Part shown: positions 8,007 to 18,389 of the stretch, piece after piece
Numbering within the stretch: the first letter of the stretch is position 1
How the letters are laid out: each line of letters begins with the position of its first letter
Assembly (NCBI RefSeq): GCF_947504215.1
Contig: NZ_CANNGO010000002.1
Coordinates: 294,888-358,887 of the forward strand
Direction: 5' to 3'
DNA length: 64,000 bases
Origin: an uncultured Ruegeria sp.
Lineage (GTDB): Bacteria; Pseudomonadota; Alphaproteobacteria; Rhodobacterales; Rhodobacteraceae
Program-made: the position numbers and the translations under genes
The notes under the pieces: model-generated
Told to the model about the DNA's origin: nothing
The model's input: only the letters and a program-made list of their open reading frames with translations
The model's database searches: none

Positions 8007-9815
8007 ATGGCGAGAATTCCTTTGTTGCAGATGTCTGGCATTTCTCTGACTTTCGGGGGTGATCCAGTGTTTTCCGGCTTGGACCTTGTGGTACAACCGG
8101 GTGATCGCGTCGCTCTGGTGGGGCGCAACGGTTCTGGAAAATCCACATTGATGAAAGTGATGGCCGGTCTGGTTGAAGCGGATCAGGGGGATATCGTGAT
8201 TCCGCCGGGCAAATCGGTTGGGTATATGGAGCAGGATCCAACCATGGCGGGGTTCGCGACGCTTGGCGATTATGCCTCGAGCGGATTGGAGCCCGGTGAG
8301 CTTTACAAGGTTGAGCGTGCGGGTGAGGGGTTAAAGTTTGATCCAGCTCGACCAGTCGACACCGCCTCGGGCGGGGAGCGGCGACGCGCGGCATTGGCCA
8401 AGCTGATGGCCGAGGCACCCGATTTGATGTTGCTGGATGAACCAACCAACCATCTGGACATCGAAGCGATTGCGTGGCTGGAACGTGAGTTGGGCGCGAC
8501 GCGGGCGGCTTTTGTTCTGATTTCTCACGACCGGGCGTTTTTGCGCGCCTTAACTCGCGCCACCTTGTGGATTGATCGGGGTGCGGTGCGGCGGCAAGAG
8601 CAGGGGTTTGAGGGCTTTGAGGCCTGGCGCGACAAGGTCTGGGATGAAGAAGACCAGCAGCGCCATAAGCTGAATCGCCTGATCAAATCCGAGGCACGTT
8701 GGGCTGTTGAAGGCATCAGCGCCCGTCGCAAGCGCAATCAAGGGCGTGTCCGGGCGCTGCAGGCGCTGCGGGCCGAGCGGGCATCGCAAATCAAGCGGCA
8801 GGGATCCGCCGCCATGGCATTGGAATCGGGACCGAAATCCGGGCGCAAGGTGATTGAAGCCAAGGGCGTTTCCAAGGCCTTCGGCGATCATCAGATTGTG
8901 CGCAACTTTGACCTTTTGGTGCAGCGCGGGGATCGCGTGGCCTTTGTCGGGCCGAATGGCGTGGGCAAAACCACGTTGCTGAAAATCCTGCTGGGACAGG
9001 AAAGCCCTGATGAGGGCTCAGTCAACCTGGGAACCAATCTGGAAGTTGCGGTTTTTGATCAGACCCGCGCGCAGCTGGACCCGGAAATGACCCTGTGGGA
9101 CAGCTTGACCGGAGACCCCGAGATGCGAGTATCTGGCAAGGCTGATCAGGTGATGGTTGGTGGTCAGCCCAAACATGTTGTGGGTTATCTCAAGGAATTC
9201 CTGTTCGACGAACAGCAGGCAAGAGCGGCCGTTAAGTCCTTGTCCGGAGGGGAAAAAGCGCGCTTGTTGTTGGCTAAGCTGATGGCAAAACCCTCGAACA
9301 TGCTGGTGCTGGATGAACCGACCAACGACCTGGATGTCGAGACACTGGATTTGTTGCAGGAACTGCTGGATGACTACGACGGTACGGTCCTGCTGGTGAG
9401 TCACGATCGTGATTTTCTGGACCGTGTTGCGACGACAACCATCGCGATGGAGGGGAATGGCCGTGCGACGGTGTATGCTGGCGGGTGGTCGGATTACATA
9501 GTGCAGCGCGGAGATCATACAGAACTAAAAGAAGAAAAAACAAAGAGTTCAAAGCCAAAGATAAAGCAAGATGCCAAGCCCAAAACCGGCTTGTCATTCT
9601 CAGAAAAGCATCGGCTTGAGAAATTGCCATCCGAAATCGCCCGTCTGGAAGCTGAGATTGCCAAGCTGGAAGAGCTGATGTCGGACCCGGAATTGTTTAC
9701 CCGCGAACCGGTCAAGTTTCAGAAAGCGACAGACGCGCTGGTCGAGCGGCAAGAAAAACTATCGGCCAGCGAAGAGGAATGGCTGGCGCTGGAAGAGAAG
9801 GCCGAAGGGCAATAG
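8007..9815 (+). CDS. uup: ABC-F family ATPase, Uup type
   Basis: A 602-residue soluble protein with two ABC ATPase domains and no membrane segment. The first has Walker A GRNGSGKST at about 39-47 and signature SGGERRRAALA. The second has GPNGVGKTT and LSGGEKARLLLAK. The last 90 residues are a Lys-rich linker and a coiled coil, the Uup C-terminal domain that binds DNA in E. coli. ABC-F proteins act on ribosomes, and Uup is also tied to precise transposon excision and branched DNA. The ATG at 8007 gives the normal family start. Confidence 0.9.
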   Translation: MARIPLLQMSGISLTFGGDPVFSGLDLVVQPGDRVALVGRNGSGKSTLMKVMAGLVEADQGDIVIPPGKSVGYMEQDPTMAGFATLGDYASSGLEPGELYKVERAGEGLKFDPARPVDTASGGERRRAALAKLMAEAPDLMLLDEPTNHLDIEAIAWLERELGATRAAFVLISHDRAFLRALTRATLWIDRGAVRRQEQGFEGFEAWRDKVWDEEDQQRHKLNRLIKSEARWAVEGISARRKRNQGRVRALQALRAERASQIKRQGSAAMALESGPKSGRKVIEAKGVSKAFGDHQIVRNFDLLVQRGDRVAFVGPNGVGKTTLLKILLGQESPDEGSVNLGTNLEVAVFDQTRAQLDPEMTLWDSLTGDPEMRVSGKADQVMVGGQPKHVVGYLKEFLFDEQQARAAVKSLSGGEKARLLLAKLMAKPSNMLVLDEPTNDLDVETLDLLQELLDDYDGTVLLVSHDRDFLDRVATTTIAMEGNGRATVYAGGWSDYIVQRGDHTELKEEKTKSSKPKIKQDAKPKTGLSFSEKHRLEKLPSEIARLEAEIAKLEELMSDPELFTREPVKFQKATDALVERQEKLSASEEEWLALEEKAEGQ

Positions 9816-9888
9816 GTATAACTTGTACGTCTTGAAACACCCGGATCTTTCGAGGTGCACAGTACTCTGATGGTCGCAGGTCGACTGT

Positions 9889-10434
9889 TTAGTCGATAGG
9901 GCGCGCAGGGTTCCCAACAACGGTTTGATCTGCTGCCACATCTTTGGTCACGACACTGCCTGCGCCAATAATTGCGTTATCGCCGATGGCGACACCAGGC
10001 AGGATGATGGCACCTCCACCGACCCAGACATTGCTGCCGATTGTGATGGGCAGTGCGATCTCAAGACCTTTGGCGCGTTCGATCGGGTCTTTCGCATGCT
10101 GGGCGCAATAAATTTGGCTTTTGGGTCCGAACATGGTGTCGTCGCCAATTTGCACGCGGGCCGTATCTAGAATAACGCAACCGGCATTGAAATAGACCCG
10201 GTCCCCAAGGTGGATGTTCACGCCATAAGCGCAATGAAAGGGCGCTTCGGCAAAACAATCGGCACCGGTGCGCGCAAACAGGGCGTGCAGGGCCGGTGCC
10301 ATCGCGCCCCTTGTGTCCGGGTCACAGCTGTTATGTGCATGCACCGCGCGGCGCGCTTGGGCACGCAGCGCATCGAGTTCCGGGTCCAGGCAGCTATACC
10401 AGTCGCCGGCTTCCATTTTTTCCCGCTCGGTCAT
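9889..10434 (-). CDS. Sugar O-acetyltransferase (maltose/NodL acetyltransferase family)
   Basis: A 181-residue acetyltransferase. The N-terminal domain is the maltose-acetyltransferase cap (MEAGDWYSCLDPEL). It is followed by hexapeptide repeats of a left-handed beta-helix containing the catalytic-type HAKD segment and a GSNVWVGGGAIILPGV turn. The family acetylates sugars with acetyl-CoA; the real substrate is unknown. It lies 9 bases after the SDR gene and is probably co-transcribed with it. Confidence 0.85.
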   Translation of the reverse strand: MTEREKMEAGDWYSCLDPELDALRAQARRAVHAHNSCDPDTRGAMAPALHALFARTGADCFAEAPFHCAYGVNIHLGDRVYFNAGCVILDTARVQIGDDTMFGPKSQIYCAQHAKDPIERAKGLEIALPITIGSNVWVGGGAIILPGVAIGDNAIIGAGSVVTKDVAADQTVVGNPARPID

Positions 10435-10443
10435 GATTAACGC

Positions 10444-11199
10444 CTAGCGCATCCGCAATGCACCGTCGATGCGGATGACTTCTCCGTTCAGATAGCCCAT
10501 CTCGACGATGAACCCGGCCAGTCGTCCGTATTCGTGCGGATCACCCAGACGAGCGGGGTTGGGAACATCGGCGGCGAGCTGCTGTTGCACCTCTTCTGGC
10601 AGTCCGGCCAGCATCGGGGTCATGAAGATGCCGGGCGCTATGGTCATCACCCGGATACCGGTTGAGGCCAGATCGCGGGCCATCGGCAGGGTCATGCCAA
10701 CCACTCCGCCTTTCGACGCGGCATAGGCGGCTTGGCCTTTCTGGCCGTCAAAGGCTGCGATCGAGGCGGTGTTGATGATCACTCCGCGCGCGCCGTCTGG
10801 TTCCGGTTCATTCTTGGCCATTTCGACGGCGGCCAGGCGCGACACGTTGAAGGTGCCGACCAGGTTGATGTCGATGGTGCGCTGGAATGCGTCCAAAGGG
10901 TGGGGGCCATCCTTGCCCACCGTCTTGATGCCGTAAGCGATGCCTGCGCAGTTCACCGCTGCCGTGATCCGGCCCATTTTGTCCGTCACTGTTGCCATGG
11001 CGATGGCGACGGACCCCTCGTCAGTCACGTCGGTTTGTGCAAAGTGCCCGCCAATTTCGGCAGCGACCTGCGTTCCGCGATCTGCATCCCGGTCCAGGAT
11101 TGTGATCTGAGCGCCCTGCGCGGCAAAATGGCGGGCCGTAGCCTCACCCAGACCCGATGCGCCGCCGGTGATGATAGCTGCGGTTGAGGATAATTGCAT
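10444..11199 (-). CDS. SDR dehydrogenase, 3-hydroxyacyl-CoA dehydrogenase type
   Basis: A 251-residue short-chain dehydrogenase. It has the NAD-binding GGASGLGEA motif at about residues 12-20, NCAGIA and the active-site YAASK. The sequence resembles HSD17B10-like 3-hydroxyacyl-CoA / 2-methyl-3-hydroxybutyryl-CoA dehydrogenases, including the DGQKGQAAYAASKGGV stretch. A role in fatty-acid or branched-chain amino acid breakdown is likely but not proven. AAGGGAG lies before the ATG at 11199. It is followed by the acetyltransferase gene. Confidence 0.85.
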   Translation of the reverse strand: MQLSSTAAIITGGASGLGEATARHFAAQGAQITILDRDADRGTQVAAEIGGHFAQTDVTDEGSVAIAMATVTDKMGRITAAVNCAGIAYGIKTVGKDGPHPLDAFQRTIDINLVGTFNVSRLAAVEMAKNEPEPDGARGVIINTASIAAFDGQKGQAAYAASKGGVVGMTLPMARDLASTGIRVMTIAPGIFMTPMLAGLPEEVQQQLAADVPNPARLGDPHEYGRLAGFIVEMGYLNGEVIRIDGALRMR

Positions 11200-11388
11200 G
11201 GCAGGCTCCCTTTGGAGTGATTTGAACAAGTGTTCATTTAAGCGGATGTTGCCGGGCGTGTCTACATCTTCGCTGTGCTTTCTCAAGACAAGATCAGGCG
11301 GTCCTCATCTGGTTTTAATGTTGGGGCCCCACATCGACTGCGGATGCAATGTCGCGAACAAGCGACGTAGCGAGAGGAGTGATACGCT

Positions 11389-12174
11389 ATGCAAAAGAGT
11401 AAGAGAGTAGGGATGGCCGCATGGGTTGCCGCGCCCATCTTTGGGGTTTTGGCGGCTGGCAGTGCAGCTGCGGCGCCCGAGGTTTGCAACTGGAAAACCG
11501 CACGGGATGCGGCAAATAGTGGGGATTACACGACGATGTGCGACTGCACGCATGTCACCCCTAGTTTCTTGCAACGCCTTCAGAACCGGTCGGATTTTTC
11601 AACTACACTGCAAAACACCGGCGCGATGTGCCCCGGATTGGCGTCATTGCTGACCGATTTGCCAACCGCGTCTATTGGCACGGCGGCCGGTAGCAGCCGG
11701 GGTGAGGATCGGGGCTCGGACCAATTCGCGCAGGTCAGCCCGGCTGATCCGGGCGACAATGGCAGCAGCGGCCCAGGGAATGGCGGCGGCACCGGGCCGG
11801 GCAATGGCGGCGGTGGCAATCCCGGTGATGGCGGCAATGATGATCCCGGCAATGGCGGTGGCGACGGTCCCGGTGACGGCGGTGACGGAGGCGGTGGCAA
11901 TGGCCCAGGTAAAGGCGGCAATGGCCCGGGCAAAGGTGGAGGCAACGGCCCAGGCAAAGGCGGCGACGGCCCCGGTAAAGGTGGCGGCAAAGGCGGCGAC
12001 GGCCCAGGTAACGGTAACGGGAACGCCGGAAACCCCGGAAACGGGGGCGGAAACAACAATGGCTCCGGACCGGGTACCGGCAATGGCGGTAACAACAACG
12101 GTCAAGGCAATGGTTCCGGAAACGGCGGCGGCGACGGTAAAAATGGTGGCAAGGGGGGTAAAGGAAAACGGTAA
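11389..12174 (+). CDS. Secreted glycine/asparagine-rich low-complexity protein
   Basis: A 261-residue protein. Residues 1-28 are a Sec signal peptide (hydrophobic run, AAA-type cleavage site). Residues 30-90 form a small globular region with four cysteines (33, 51, 53, 81), which suggests disulfides. From about 121 to the end it is made of imperfect GPGKGG/GPGNGG/GDGG units ending in basic KGGKGKGK. GAGAGGAG precedes the ATG, and a strong terminator follows. No family was recognised. The periodic DNA also leaves long open frames on other frames, which are artefacts. A surface or matrix role is inference. Confidence 0.75.
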   Translation: MQKSKRVGMAAWVAAPIFGVLAAGSAAAAPEVCNWKTARDAANSGDYTTMCDCTHVTPSFLQRLQNRSDFSTTLQNTGAMCPGLASLLTDLPTASIGTAAGSSRGEDRGSDQFAQVSPADPGDNGSSGPGNGGGTGPGNGGGGNPGDGGNDDPGNGGGDGPGDGGDGGGGNGPGKGGNGPGKGGGNGPGKGGDGPGKGGGKGGDGPGNGNGNAGNPGNGGGNNNGSGPGTGNGGNNNGQGNGSGNGGGDGKNGGKGGKGKR

Positions 12175-12211
12175 CGCCAAAGGCCATCCAGAAACGTTGG
12201 CATAAAGAGTT

Positions 12212-12243
12212 CGGCCACCCGATTTGGGTGGCCGTTCTTGTTT
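12212..12243 (+). terminator. Intrinsic terminator after the glycine-rich gene
   Basis: CGGCCACCC and GGGTGGCCG form a perfect 9-base stem with a 5-base loop, followed by TTCTTGTTTT. It stops transcription from the left and lies just before the convergent end of tyrS. Confidence 0.9.
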
Positions 12244-12260
12244 TCGAATTCGTCGAGTTG

Positions 12261-13514
12261 TTACCCCAGTTGGACCAGAGCGTGGCGCTTTTTACCAGCG
12301 CTCAGCTTGATCGGGGACGACAGCGTGCCCGCATCAATCATCAGACCGGCATTCGTTAGCGGTGCGTCGTCCATCTTGGCACCGTTTTCGGCAATCAGGC
12401 GCTTGGCCTCTTTGCCAGATTTGGCTAGACCGGATTTGACGATCAGCTGTACGATGGACATGCCATCACCCAGATCCGCCGCGCTGAGGGTCAGGGTAGG
12501 TAGATCGCCCCCTACGCCGCCTTTTTCAAAGACTTCACGCGCGGTTGCTTCGGCGGTTGTCGCCGCTTCGGCCCCGTGCAGTAGCGTTGTGATCTCATTG
12601 GCCAGACGGATCTTGGCTTCGTTGATCTCAGCCCCTGCAAGCGCTCCCAGACGATCACATTCATCTACCGGCAGTTCGGTGTAGAGTTTCAGAAAACGTC
12701 CGACATCCGCGTCGGTGGTATTGCGCCAGAACTGCCAGAATTCATAGGGCGAGCGCATCTCGGGATTCAGCCAGACGGCACCGTCCTGAGACTTGCCCAT
12801 CTTTTTGCCGTCGCTGGTGGTCAGCAGGGGGCTCGTCAGGCCATAAATCTCGTGGTCCAGTACGCGACGCGTCAGGTCGATGCCGTTGACGATGTTGCCC
12901 CACTGGTCGCTGCCGCCCATCTGCAGAACACAGCCATAGCGTCGGTTCAGTTCAAGGAAGTCATAGGCCTGCAGGATCATGTAATTGAATTCCAGGAATG
13001 ACAGCGACTGCTCTCGATCCAGCCGGGACTTCACTGATTCAAAGGCCAACATCCGGTTGACCGAGAAGTGCCGCCCGATATCGCGCAGGAAATCGAGGTA
13101 GTTCAGGCTGTCCAGCCATTCGGCGTTGTTCAGCATCAGCGCCGCGTTTTCGGCGTCGGTGTCATAGTCGATATAGGCCGAGAACACCTTTTTGATGCCC
13201 GCAATATTGGCATCGATCTGTTCGGGGCCCAGCAAAGGGCGTTCATCCGCACGAAAGGACGGGTCGCCCACTTTAGTGGTGCCGCCGCCCATCAGGGTGA
13301 TCGGTTTGTGGCCGGTTTTCTGGAACCAGCGCAGCATCATGATCTGAATAAGGCTGCCCACATGCAATGACTGTGCCGTTGCATCAAAGCCGATATAGGC
13401 CGGTTTACACCCGCTGATCAGCGCCTCATCAAGGCCCTGATAATCGGTGCAATCGGCCAAAAAGCCACGCTCCATCATCGTTGCGATGAAATCCGATTTG
13501 GGATGGTAGGTCAT
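12261..13514 (-). CDS. tyrS: Tyrosyl-tRNA synthetase
   Basis: A 417-residue class I synthetase that charges tRNA-Tyr. The HIGH-type motif is HVGS, and the KMSKS-type loop is KKMGKS. The tyrosine-binding region and [11 protein letters not shown] are present. The last 70 residues form the S4-like RNA-binding domain. The ATG at 13514 has GAGG upstream; the longer frame to 13544 is not needed. It is divergent from anmK across a gap of about 63 bases. Confidence 0.96.
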   Translation of the reverse strand: MTYHPKSDFIATMMERGFLADCTDYQGLDEALISGCKPAYIGFDATAQSLHVGSLIQIMMLRWFQKTGHKPITLMGGGTTKVGDPSFRADERPLLGPEQIDANIAGIKKVFSAYIDYDTDAENAALMLNNAEWLDSLNYLDFLRDIGRHFSVNRMLAFESVKSRLDREQSLSFLEFNYMILQAYDFLELNRRYGCVLQMGGSDQWGNIVNGIDLTRRVLDHEIYGLTSPLLTTSDGKKMGKSQDGAVWLNPEMRSPYEFWQFWRNTTDADVGRFLKLYTELPVDECDRLGALAGAEINEAKIRLANEITTLLHGAEAATTAEATAREVFEKGGVGGDLPTLTLSAADLGDGMSIVQLIVKSGLAKSGKEAKRLIAENGAKMDDAPLTNAGLMIDAGTLSSPIKLSAGKKRHALVQLG

Positions 13515-13577
13515 GTCTTGCCTCAGGGTTGTAATGCGGGGCACCTTATAGGCGTCGAGTGGCAGAAGGAAAAGGCC

Positions 13578-14705
13578 ATGAATAAGGCCGTAGCAAAACG
13601 CGGGGCCCTGCGCGCGCTTGGGGCGATGTCAGGAACTTCGATGGATGGGGTGGACGCGGCGGTGATCGAAACCGACGGGGTCGCGATTTTTGGCTTTGGT
13701 GAAAGCGGTTATCGTGCCTATTCAGACGAAGAGCGCGCAGTTTTGCGGTCCGGAATGGGGCATTGGCACGGGGATGAGGTCGAGGCGGCTGGCGACGTAG
13801 TCACTATGGCCCATTGCGAGGCGCTGTGTGAGTTTGAAGATATCGATCTGATCGGATTTCACGGGCAGACGCTGGCGCATGAACCGCGTGGGCGGGGCAC
13901 CTTGCAGGTTGGCGACGGGAATGGCCTTTCGCAGGCGCTGGGCGTGCCGGTGGTTTGGGATTTTCGCAGCGATGATGTTCAGATGGGGGGCGAAGGAGCG
14001 CCGTTAGCCCCATTTTTCCATTTTGCTTGTGCCAAGTGGATCGAGGCAGATGAGCCATTGTGCTTTCTGAACCTCGGCGGGGTTGGCAATCTGACCTATG
14101 TTGATCCGTCTTTTGAACGGCCTGAAATCCCCGGCGCGCTTGTGGCCTTCGATACTGGCCCCGCCAATGCACCGGTCGATGATCTGATGCAGGGCCGCTT
14201 TGGATTGTCTATGGACAAAGATGGCGCCATTGCCCGCGAAGGAACGGTAGAGACAGGCGCTTTGGAGTTGTTCCTGAGCGAGCCTTTCTTCGCGCGCATG
14301 CCGCCAAAATCGCTGGACCGGAACGACTTTGCCGAGATGATCGGGCTGGTTCGTGACTTGCCGGATGCGGACGCGGTGGCGACGCTGACCGGGATGTGCG
14401 CTGCCGGAGTTGTGCAGGGGATGGAGTACTGCCCAAAACCGCCCTCGCGTATGCTGGTAACCGGTGGAGGGCGACACAATCCGGTTTTGATGGAGATGCT
14501 GCGGGCTGCGCTGGATTGTCCTGTCGAGCCGGTTGAGGCGGTGGGGCTGGACGGTGACATGCTGGAAGCGCAGGCCTTTGCCTATCTGGCGGTCCGGGTG
14601 GCGCGTGGTTTGCCCACCTCGTGCCCGGGAACCACAGGTGTGAAGGTGCTGGTTGGGGGCGGTGTCGTGTCAGCCCCGAACCGCGGAAAGGCGGCCAAGT
14701 CGTAG
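13578..14705 (+). CDS. anmK: Anhydro-N-acetylmuramic acid kinase
   Basis: A 375-residue sugar kinase of the ASKHA fold that converts anhydroMurNAc to MurNAc-6-phosphate in peptidoglycan recycling. The phosphate motif GTSMDGVD is at about residues 19-26, with [23 protein letters not shown] and [10 protein letters not shown] further on. The ATG at 13578 follows AGAAGGAAAAGG. Divergence from tyrS is a common roseobacter arrangement. Confidence 0.95.
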   Translation: MNKAVAKRGALRALGAMSGTSMDGVDAAVIETDGVAIFGFGESGYRAYSDEERAVLRSGMGHWHGDEVEAAGDVVTMAHCEALCEFEDIDLIGFHGQTLAHEPRGRGTLQVGDGNGLSQALGVPVVWDFRSDDVQMGGEGAPLAPFFHFACAKWIEADEPLCFLNLGGVGNLTYVDPSFERPEIPGALVAFDTGPANAPVDDLMQGRFGLSMDKDGAIAREGTVETGALELFLSEPFFARMPPKSLDRNDFAEMIGLVRDLPDADAVATLTGMCAAGVVQGMEYCPKPPSRMLVTGGGRHNPVLMEMLRAALDCPVEPVEAVGLDGDMLEAQAFAYLAVRVARGLPTSCPGTTGVKVLVGGGVVSAPNRGKAAKS

Positions 14706-14766
14706 GGGGCGCTGCCCCCATCGCGCAAGCGCGACTCCCCCGGGATATTTTCAGCCAGATGAAGAG
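14705..14766. repeat. Rhodobacteraceae-type intergenic element, copy B
   Basis: The element holds two nested palindromes, GGGGGC-GCT-GCCCCC and TCGCGC-AA-GCGCGA, followed by CCCCCGGGATATTTTCAGCC and AGATGAAG. It starts at the anmK stop and runs into the 3' end of the convergent desaturase, supplying its last few codons (Ser-Ser-Ser-Gly). The hairpins could act as a terminator for both genes. Related cores occur at about 38531 and 47325. Confidence 0.6.
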
Positions 14767-15662
14767 CCTGCCTCGGCTGGCAGGTGTTCTATGTAGTCAG
14801 CCGCGAATTCTGCGTAACCGTCTGATGTGGATTTCAAGTGAGTTTGGGTCCAGGCATGAAACGCTGGCAACTGGTGGAACGGAACATTCGGAAAAGCGTG
14901 GTGTTCGGCGTGGTATGGCATGTTCCAGGCCACAAACCGGACGATACGGTTGGTGAATGTTGTGCGCGAGTTTTCCAGCATGTTGGCCACCGGCGGACAG
15001 AGCCCATGTTCTGCCAGAAGATACAGGCGCAGGAAGGGTTGTCCGACTAGCACTGGCAGCAGCCAGAGCCAGACCAGCGCAGGTGTGAAAACCAAGCTGA
15101 GGGCTGCGAGGCCATAGGTGGCCAACAGGACGCGCGCCTCGGTTTTGATAGCGCGATGTTGGCGCTCGGGCAGGTAAGGGGCATCGATCCGTCTCAAGGC
15201 GTTGCGCATGAGCACCCGAGCCATTGCGGACCAGTATGGCCAGCCGATGAGGTAGACGATCAGGCTGCGCCAGGTGTTGGGGCGCGGTTTGCCGTCGAGT
15301 TCGGGGTCGTTTTCCGGGTGATTGGTCCATTTGTGATGGGCCAAGTGGAAGTAACGAAACCACGTAAAGGGCAGGGCAATGGGAACTGAGACCAAATGTC
15401 CGACTACATCGTTGAGCCAGTTGGTTCTGAACGGTGTTTTGTGGGTGCATTCGTGGCTGAGGGTGAAGAGGAACACCAGCAGAATGCCCTGTGGCAGGAT
15501 CAACAGCGGCCAAAACGGAACCTGTGCGATCAGTCCGGCTGACGTTACCGTCAGTGCCAGAAGATACAGTGCCAGATGCCTGAGCCCGGCAGCGTCAGAG
15601 CGCCGCTGGAGATCGTCTTTGATCTTAGGCGGGATAGACGCAATGAGGGAGCGGTGATCCAT
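14751..15662 (-). CDS. Membrane fatty acid desaturase family protein
   Basis: A 303-residue membrane protein with the di-iron histidine boxes HECTH (about 70-74), HLAHH (106-110) and HAEHH (about 257). Four or more hydrophobic segments sit between them. The family introduces double bonds or hydroxyl groups into acyl chains or carotenoids; the substrate is not evident. The start is uncertain: ATG at 15662 is chosen, with TTG at 15698 possible. Its C-terminal tail is encoded inside a repeated intergenic element. A second, different desaturase lies at 53476. Confidence 0.8.
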   Translation of the reverse strand: MDHRSLIASIPPKIKDDLQRRSDAAGLRHLALYLLALTVTSAGLIAQVPFWPLLILPQGILLVFLFTLSHECTHKTPFRTNWLNDVVGHLVSVPIALPFTWFRYFHLAHHKWTNHPENDPELDGKPRPNTWRSLIVYLIGWPYWSAMARVLMRNALRRIDAPYLPERQHRAIKTEARVLLATYGLAALSLVFTPALVWLWLLPVLVGQPFLRLYLLAEHGLCPPVANMLENSRTTFTNRIVRFVAWNMPYHAEHHAFPNVPFHQLPAFHAWTQTHLKSTSDGYAEFAADYIEHLPAEAGSSSG

Positions 15663-15752
15663 AGCAGCCAGAGTGGCCCGTGCGAGCGTTGCTGGCAAGT
15701 TGGTGAGCGATCTGTCTGTAGCACTAATCGTGTTGCCCGATGAGGCAAGCCG

Positions 15753-16436
15753 TTAGTTCGATGTTTGCTGGGGCTGCGACTGTGGCATGGCGTTGGCAAT
15801 CATCTCGCGTGTCCAAATCCCCATCGAGCGGTGCTGACGGTGACCCAGATCCGGATCGTACACGTCGAACATGTCTTGGTTCGTTGTTTCGTGAACATAG
15901 TAGAGCGGCAGCGGGAAGTTAAACGGTTCCATCATGGGGTTGAACCGTCTAAACCCGCCATTCCTCAGGAGGTCGTGATTGAGGCGAATATGATCAATCG
16001 AAAACATTATGAACGCGATGTCCGCCGCCAGGGCGTTTTGAAAGAAGGCCCATTTCGCTTCGTGTTTGAGATGAAACAAACACTCGCGGCACATAATCAA
16101 ATCGGCGGCCGGCAATGGATCGGAACACACGTCCAATACGGAAAAAGACACTTTGTCAGATGTGAATTTCTGTGAAACGTCTTGTATCACTGACGTTGAG
16201 ATGTCCGCACCGTGGTAGGTTTCAAGCTGCGATAGATCGACAGTCTGCATCCAAGTCCAATCGCCACATGGTGCGTCCAGGAACCGCCGGATTTTGAGTT
16301 GCTCGAAGATCTGCGGCAACGCAGTGCGCAAGCGCTCGGTGGCGGCTAATGTCGATCCCGGACCAGAACGCGGGGCTTTGCCTCTTTTCCCTGACCAATC
16401 ATGGTTCTCGAACGCTTTTTTCAGGTCTTCACGCAT
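15753..16436 (-). CDS. Class I SAM-dependent methyltransferase-like protein
   Basis: A 227-residue protein with a Rossmann-type methyltransferase core. The SAM motif reads FLDAPCGDWTWM at about 53, followed by YHGADIS, a degenerate form of the usual GxGxG loop. A second block, DLIMCRECLFHL, is at about 111. The target is unknown. It lies between the desaturase and the DUF985 gene on the same strand, with gaps of about 30-90 bases, so a shared transcript is possible. Confidence 0.7.
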   Translation of the reverse strand: MREDLKKAFENHDWSGKRGKAPRSGPGSTLAATERLRTALPQIFEQLKIRRFLDAPCGDWTWMQTVDLSQLETYHGADISTSVIQDVSQKFTSDKVSFSVLDVCSDPLPAADLIMCRECLFHLKHEAKWAFFQNALAADIAFIMFSIDHIRLNHDLLRNGGFRRFNPMMEPFNFPLPLYYVHETTNQDMFDVYDPDLGHRQHRSMGIWTREMIANAMPQSQPQQTSN

Positions 16437-16467
16437 CTGATCTGCCCTAAACTTTCAACCACTGACG

Positions 16468-16887
16468 CTAGACTTTTGGGATATCGAACCCCGGGTCCGA
16501 TAGTTCGAACCCAGAAAACTCAAACCCGGGGGAGACGGTACAGCTGACCAGCGTGTAGTCTCCGGTGCTGCGGGCGGCTTGCCAATGGCCTTTCGGAACG
16601 ATCACCTGGGGCGCGCCTTCCGTCAGGTCCGGGCACAGCTGGAATTCTTGTGCGGGCCCCTGATCCGTCTCGCTGAGCGATAGGACCAGAGGTGCGCCGG
16701 CATGATAAAGCCAGATCTCGGTCGCATCGACCCGGTGCCAGTGGCTGCTTTCCCCGGCTTGCAGCAGGAAGTAGATGCAGGTGCCAGTGGCGCGGCCAGC
16801 ATTGTCGGCGCGCCAGGTTTCTTTGAACCAGCCACCTTCTGGGTGTCGCTGCAGTTGCAGGTGGTCGATAATCTCTTGTCCGGTCAT
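16468..16887 (-). CDS. Cupin-like DUF985 protein
   Basis: A 139-residue protein of the DUF985 cupin family. The start [20 protein letters not shown] is diagnostic, and [20 protein letters not shown] carries the conserved His residues of the barrel. Members are small single-domain cupins of uncertain role. The ATG at 16887 has GAGG upstream; a longer open frame is not family-like. It is divergent from selO. Confidence 0.88.
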   Translation of the reverse strand: MTGQEIIDHLQLQRHPEGGWFKETWRADNAGRATGTCIYFLLQAGESSHWHRVDATEIWLYHAGAPLVLSLSETDQGPAQEFQLCPDLTEGAPQVIVPKGHWQAARSTGDYTLVSCTVSPGFEFSGFELSDPGFDIPKV

Positions 16888-16970
16888 CGGTGCCTCATGT
16901 TTTGGCCGATTATGCACGGGATGGCGCGATCCGCTATGGCAATCATGCGCGCAGGTCATATGTTTGCCGC

Positions 16971-18389
16971 ATGACACTGACAATCCCGTTTGATAACTCG
17001 TATGCCCGCCTGCCAGATGCGTTTTATGCACGTCAGGCGCCGGTCCCTGTTCGCGCACCGCAGCTGATTGCGTTCAACGCAGATCTCGCGCGGCTTTTGG
17101 ATATCGCACCGGGGGATGTGCACGAGCTGGCCGAGACCTTTGCCGGCAATGCCATACCCGCCGGTGCGGAGCCGCTGGCGCAGCTGTATTCCGGGCACCA
17201 GTTTGGCAACTATAATCCGCAACTTGGGGATGGGCGGGCGGTTTTACTTGGGGAAACCGTGGGCACCGATGGTGTGCGTCGTGACATTCAGTTGAAAGGC
17301 TCTGGTCCGACGCCGTTCTCGCGGCAGGGGGATGGGCGGGCTTGGCTGGGGCCCGTTCTGCGCGAATACGTGGTGTCCGAGGCGATGCACGCGCTGGGCA
17401 TTCCGACCACCCGCGCATTGGCCGCGGTCGAGACCGGAGAGGTCGTCCTGCGCGAAGGGCCTATGCCTGGTGCGGTGCTGACCCGTGTGGCGCGCAGCCA
17501 TCTGCGGGTCGGGACGTTTCAGGTCTTTGCAGCGCGGGGGCAGATCGAGAGTTTGCGCCGCCTGACGGAGTATGCCATCGCGCGCCACTATCCGCAGGCT
17601 GAGGGGCCGATGGGCTTGTTGCGTGCTGTGCGTGACGCTCAGGCCCAGTTGATTGCAAGTTGGATGAGCGTGGGGTTCATTCACGGGGTGATGAACACCG
17701 ACAATTGCTCGGTTGCCGGTGAGACGATTGACTATGGGCCCTGCGCCTTCATGGACAGCTATCACCCCAACACGGTCTACAGCTCGATCGACCGGGCAGG
17801 GCGCTATGCCTATTCCAATCAACCGGATATTGCCGTCTGGAACGTGGCACAATTGGCCACCGCGTTGATCCAGCAGATAGAGGATAAGGAAGCGGCGGTT
17901 GAAGAGGCGACCGAGATTTTACACGCGATGCCCGATCTATTGCAGCGGAATTGGATGGCACGCTTCCAGGCCAAGATTGGTCTGACGACGACCCGTGACG
18001 AAGATTCTGAGCTGATCTCGGACCTGCTGGTGTGCATGGCGCAGAATCATGCGGATTTCACCAACACGTTCCGCGCGCTGGGCACGGACAAGGCACGGGA
18101 TCAATTCACTGATCCAATAGCATTTGACGGATGGGCCGAAGGTTGGCAAGCGCGGTTGGCGCACGAAGAAACCCCGACCCAGGTAATGCACGCGGCCAAC
18201 CCGGTTTTCATCCCGCGCAACCATCGGGTCGAACAGATGATCGAGGCGGCGGTGCAGGGGGATTACACGCCCTTTCATCGCCTGAACAGCGTGCTGGGGC
18301 AGCCTTTCTTGGATCAGCCGGACAATGCCGACCTGACCCGCCCGCCGTCGCAGAGCGAAGTGGTACAGGCTACACTCTGCGGGACATGA
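16971..18389 (+). CDS. selO: Protein adenylyltransferase SelO (YdiU)
   Basis: A 472-residue pseudokinase-fold enzyme that transfers AMP to protein Ser/Thr/Tyr residues and is linked to redox stress. Visible landmarks are [17 protein letters not shown] with the nucleotide-binding Lys109, HGVMNTDN with catalytic Asp near 244, and the DYGP metal motif at 254-257. Cys258 and Cys470 near the C-terminus match the positions of the E. coli disulfide pair (inference). The start at 16971 fits the family and lies 83 bases from the divergent cupin gene. Confidence 0.93.
   Translation: MTLTIPFDNSYARLPDAFYARQAPVPVRAPQLIAFNADLARLLDIAPGDVHELAETFAGNAIPAGAEPLAQLYSGHQFGNYNPQLGDGRAVLLGETVGTDGVRRDIQLKGSGPTPFSRQGDGRAWLGPVLREYVVSEAMHALGIPTTRALAAVETGEVVLREGPMPGAVLTRVARSHLRVGTFQVFAARGQIESLRRLTEYAIARHYPQAEGPMGLLRAVRDAQAQLIASWMSVGFIHGVMNTDNCSVAGETIDYGPCAFMDSYHPNTVYSSIDRAGRYAYSNQPDIAVWNVAQLATALIQQIEDKEAAVEEATEILHAMPDLLQRNWMARFQAKIGLTTTRDEDSELISDLLVCMAQNHADFTNTFRALGTDKARDQFTDPIAFDGWAEGWQARLAHEETPTQVMHAANPVFIPRNHRVEQMIEAAVQGDYTPFHRLNSVLGQPFLDQPDNADLTRPPSQSEVVQATLCGT

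Noticed and set aside
11750..12170. Repeats that could be taken for a CRISPR array
   Set aside because: The repeats are short, irregular and in frame with a coding sequence; no spacer structure exists, and no cas genes are present.
11580..12205. Long open frames on other frames of the glycine-rich gene (Pro-rich, Ala-rich and Arg/His-rich)
   Set aside because: They are products of the periodic GGC/GGN repeat, lack ribosome sites and have low-complexity, family-less sequence.
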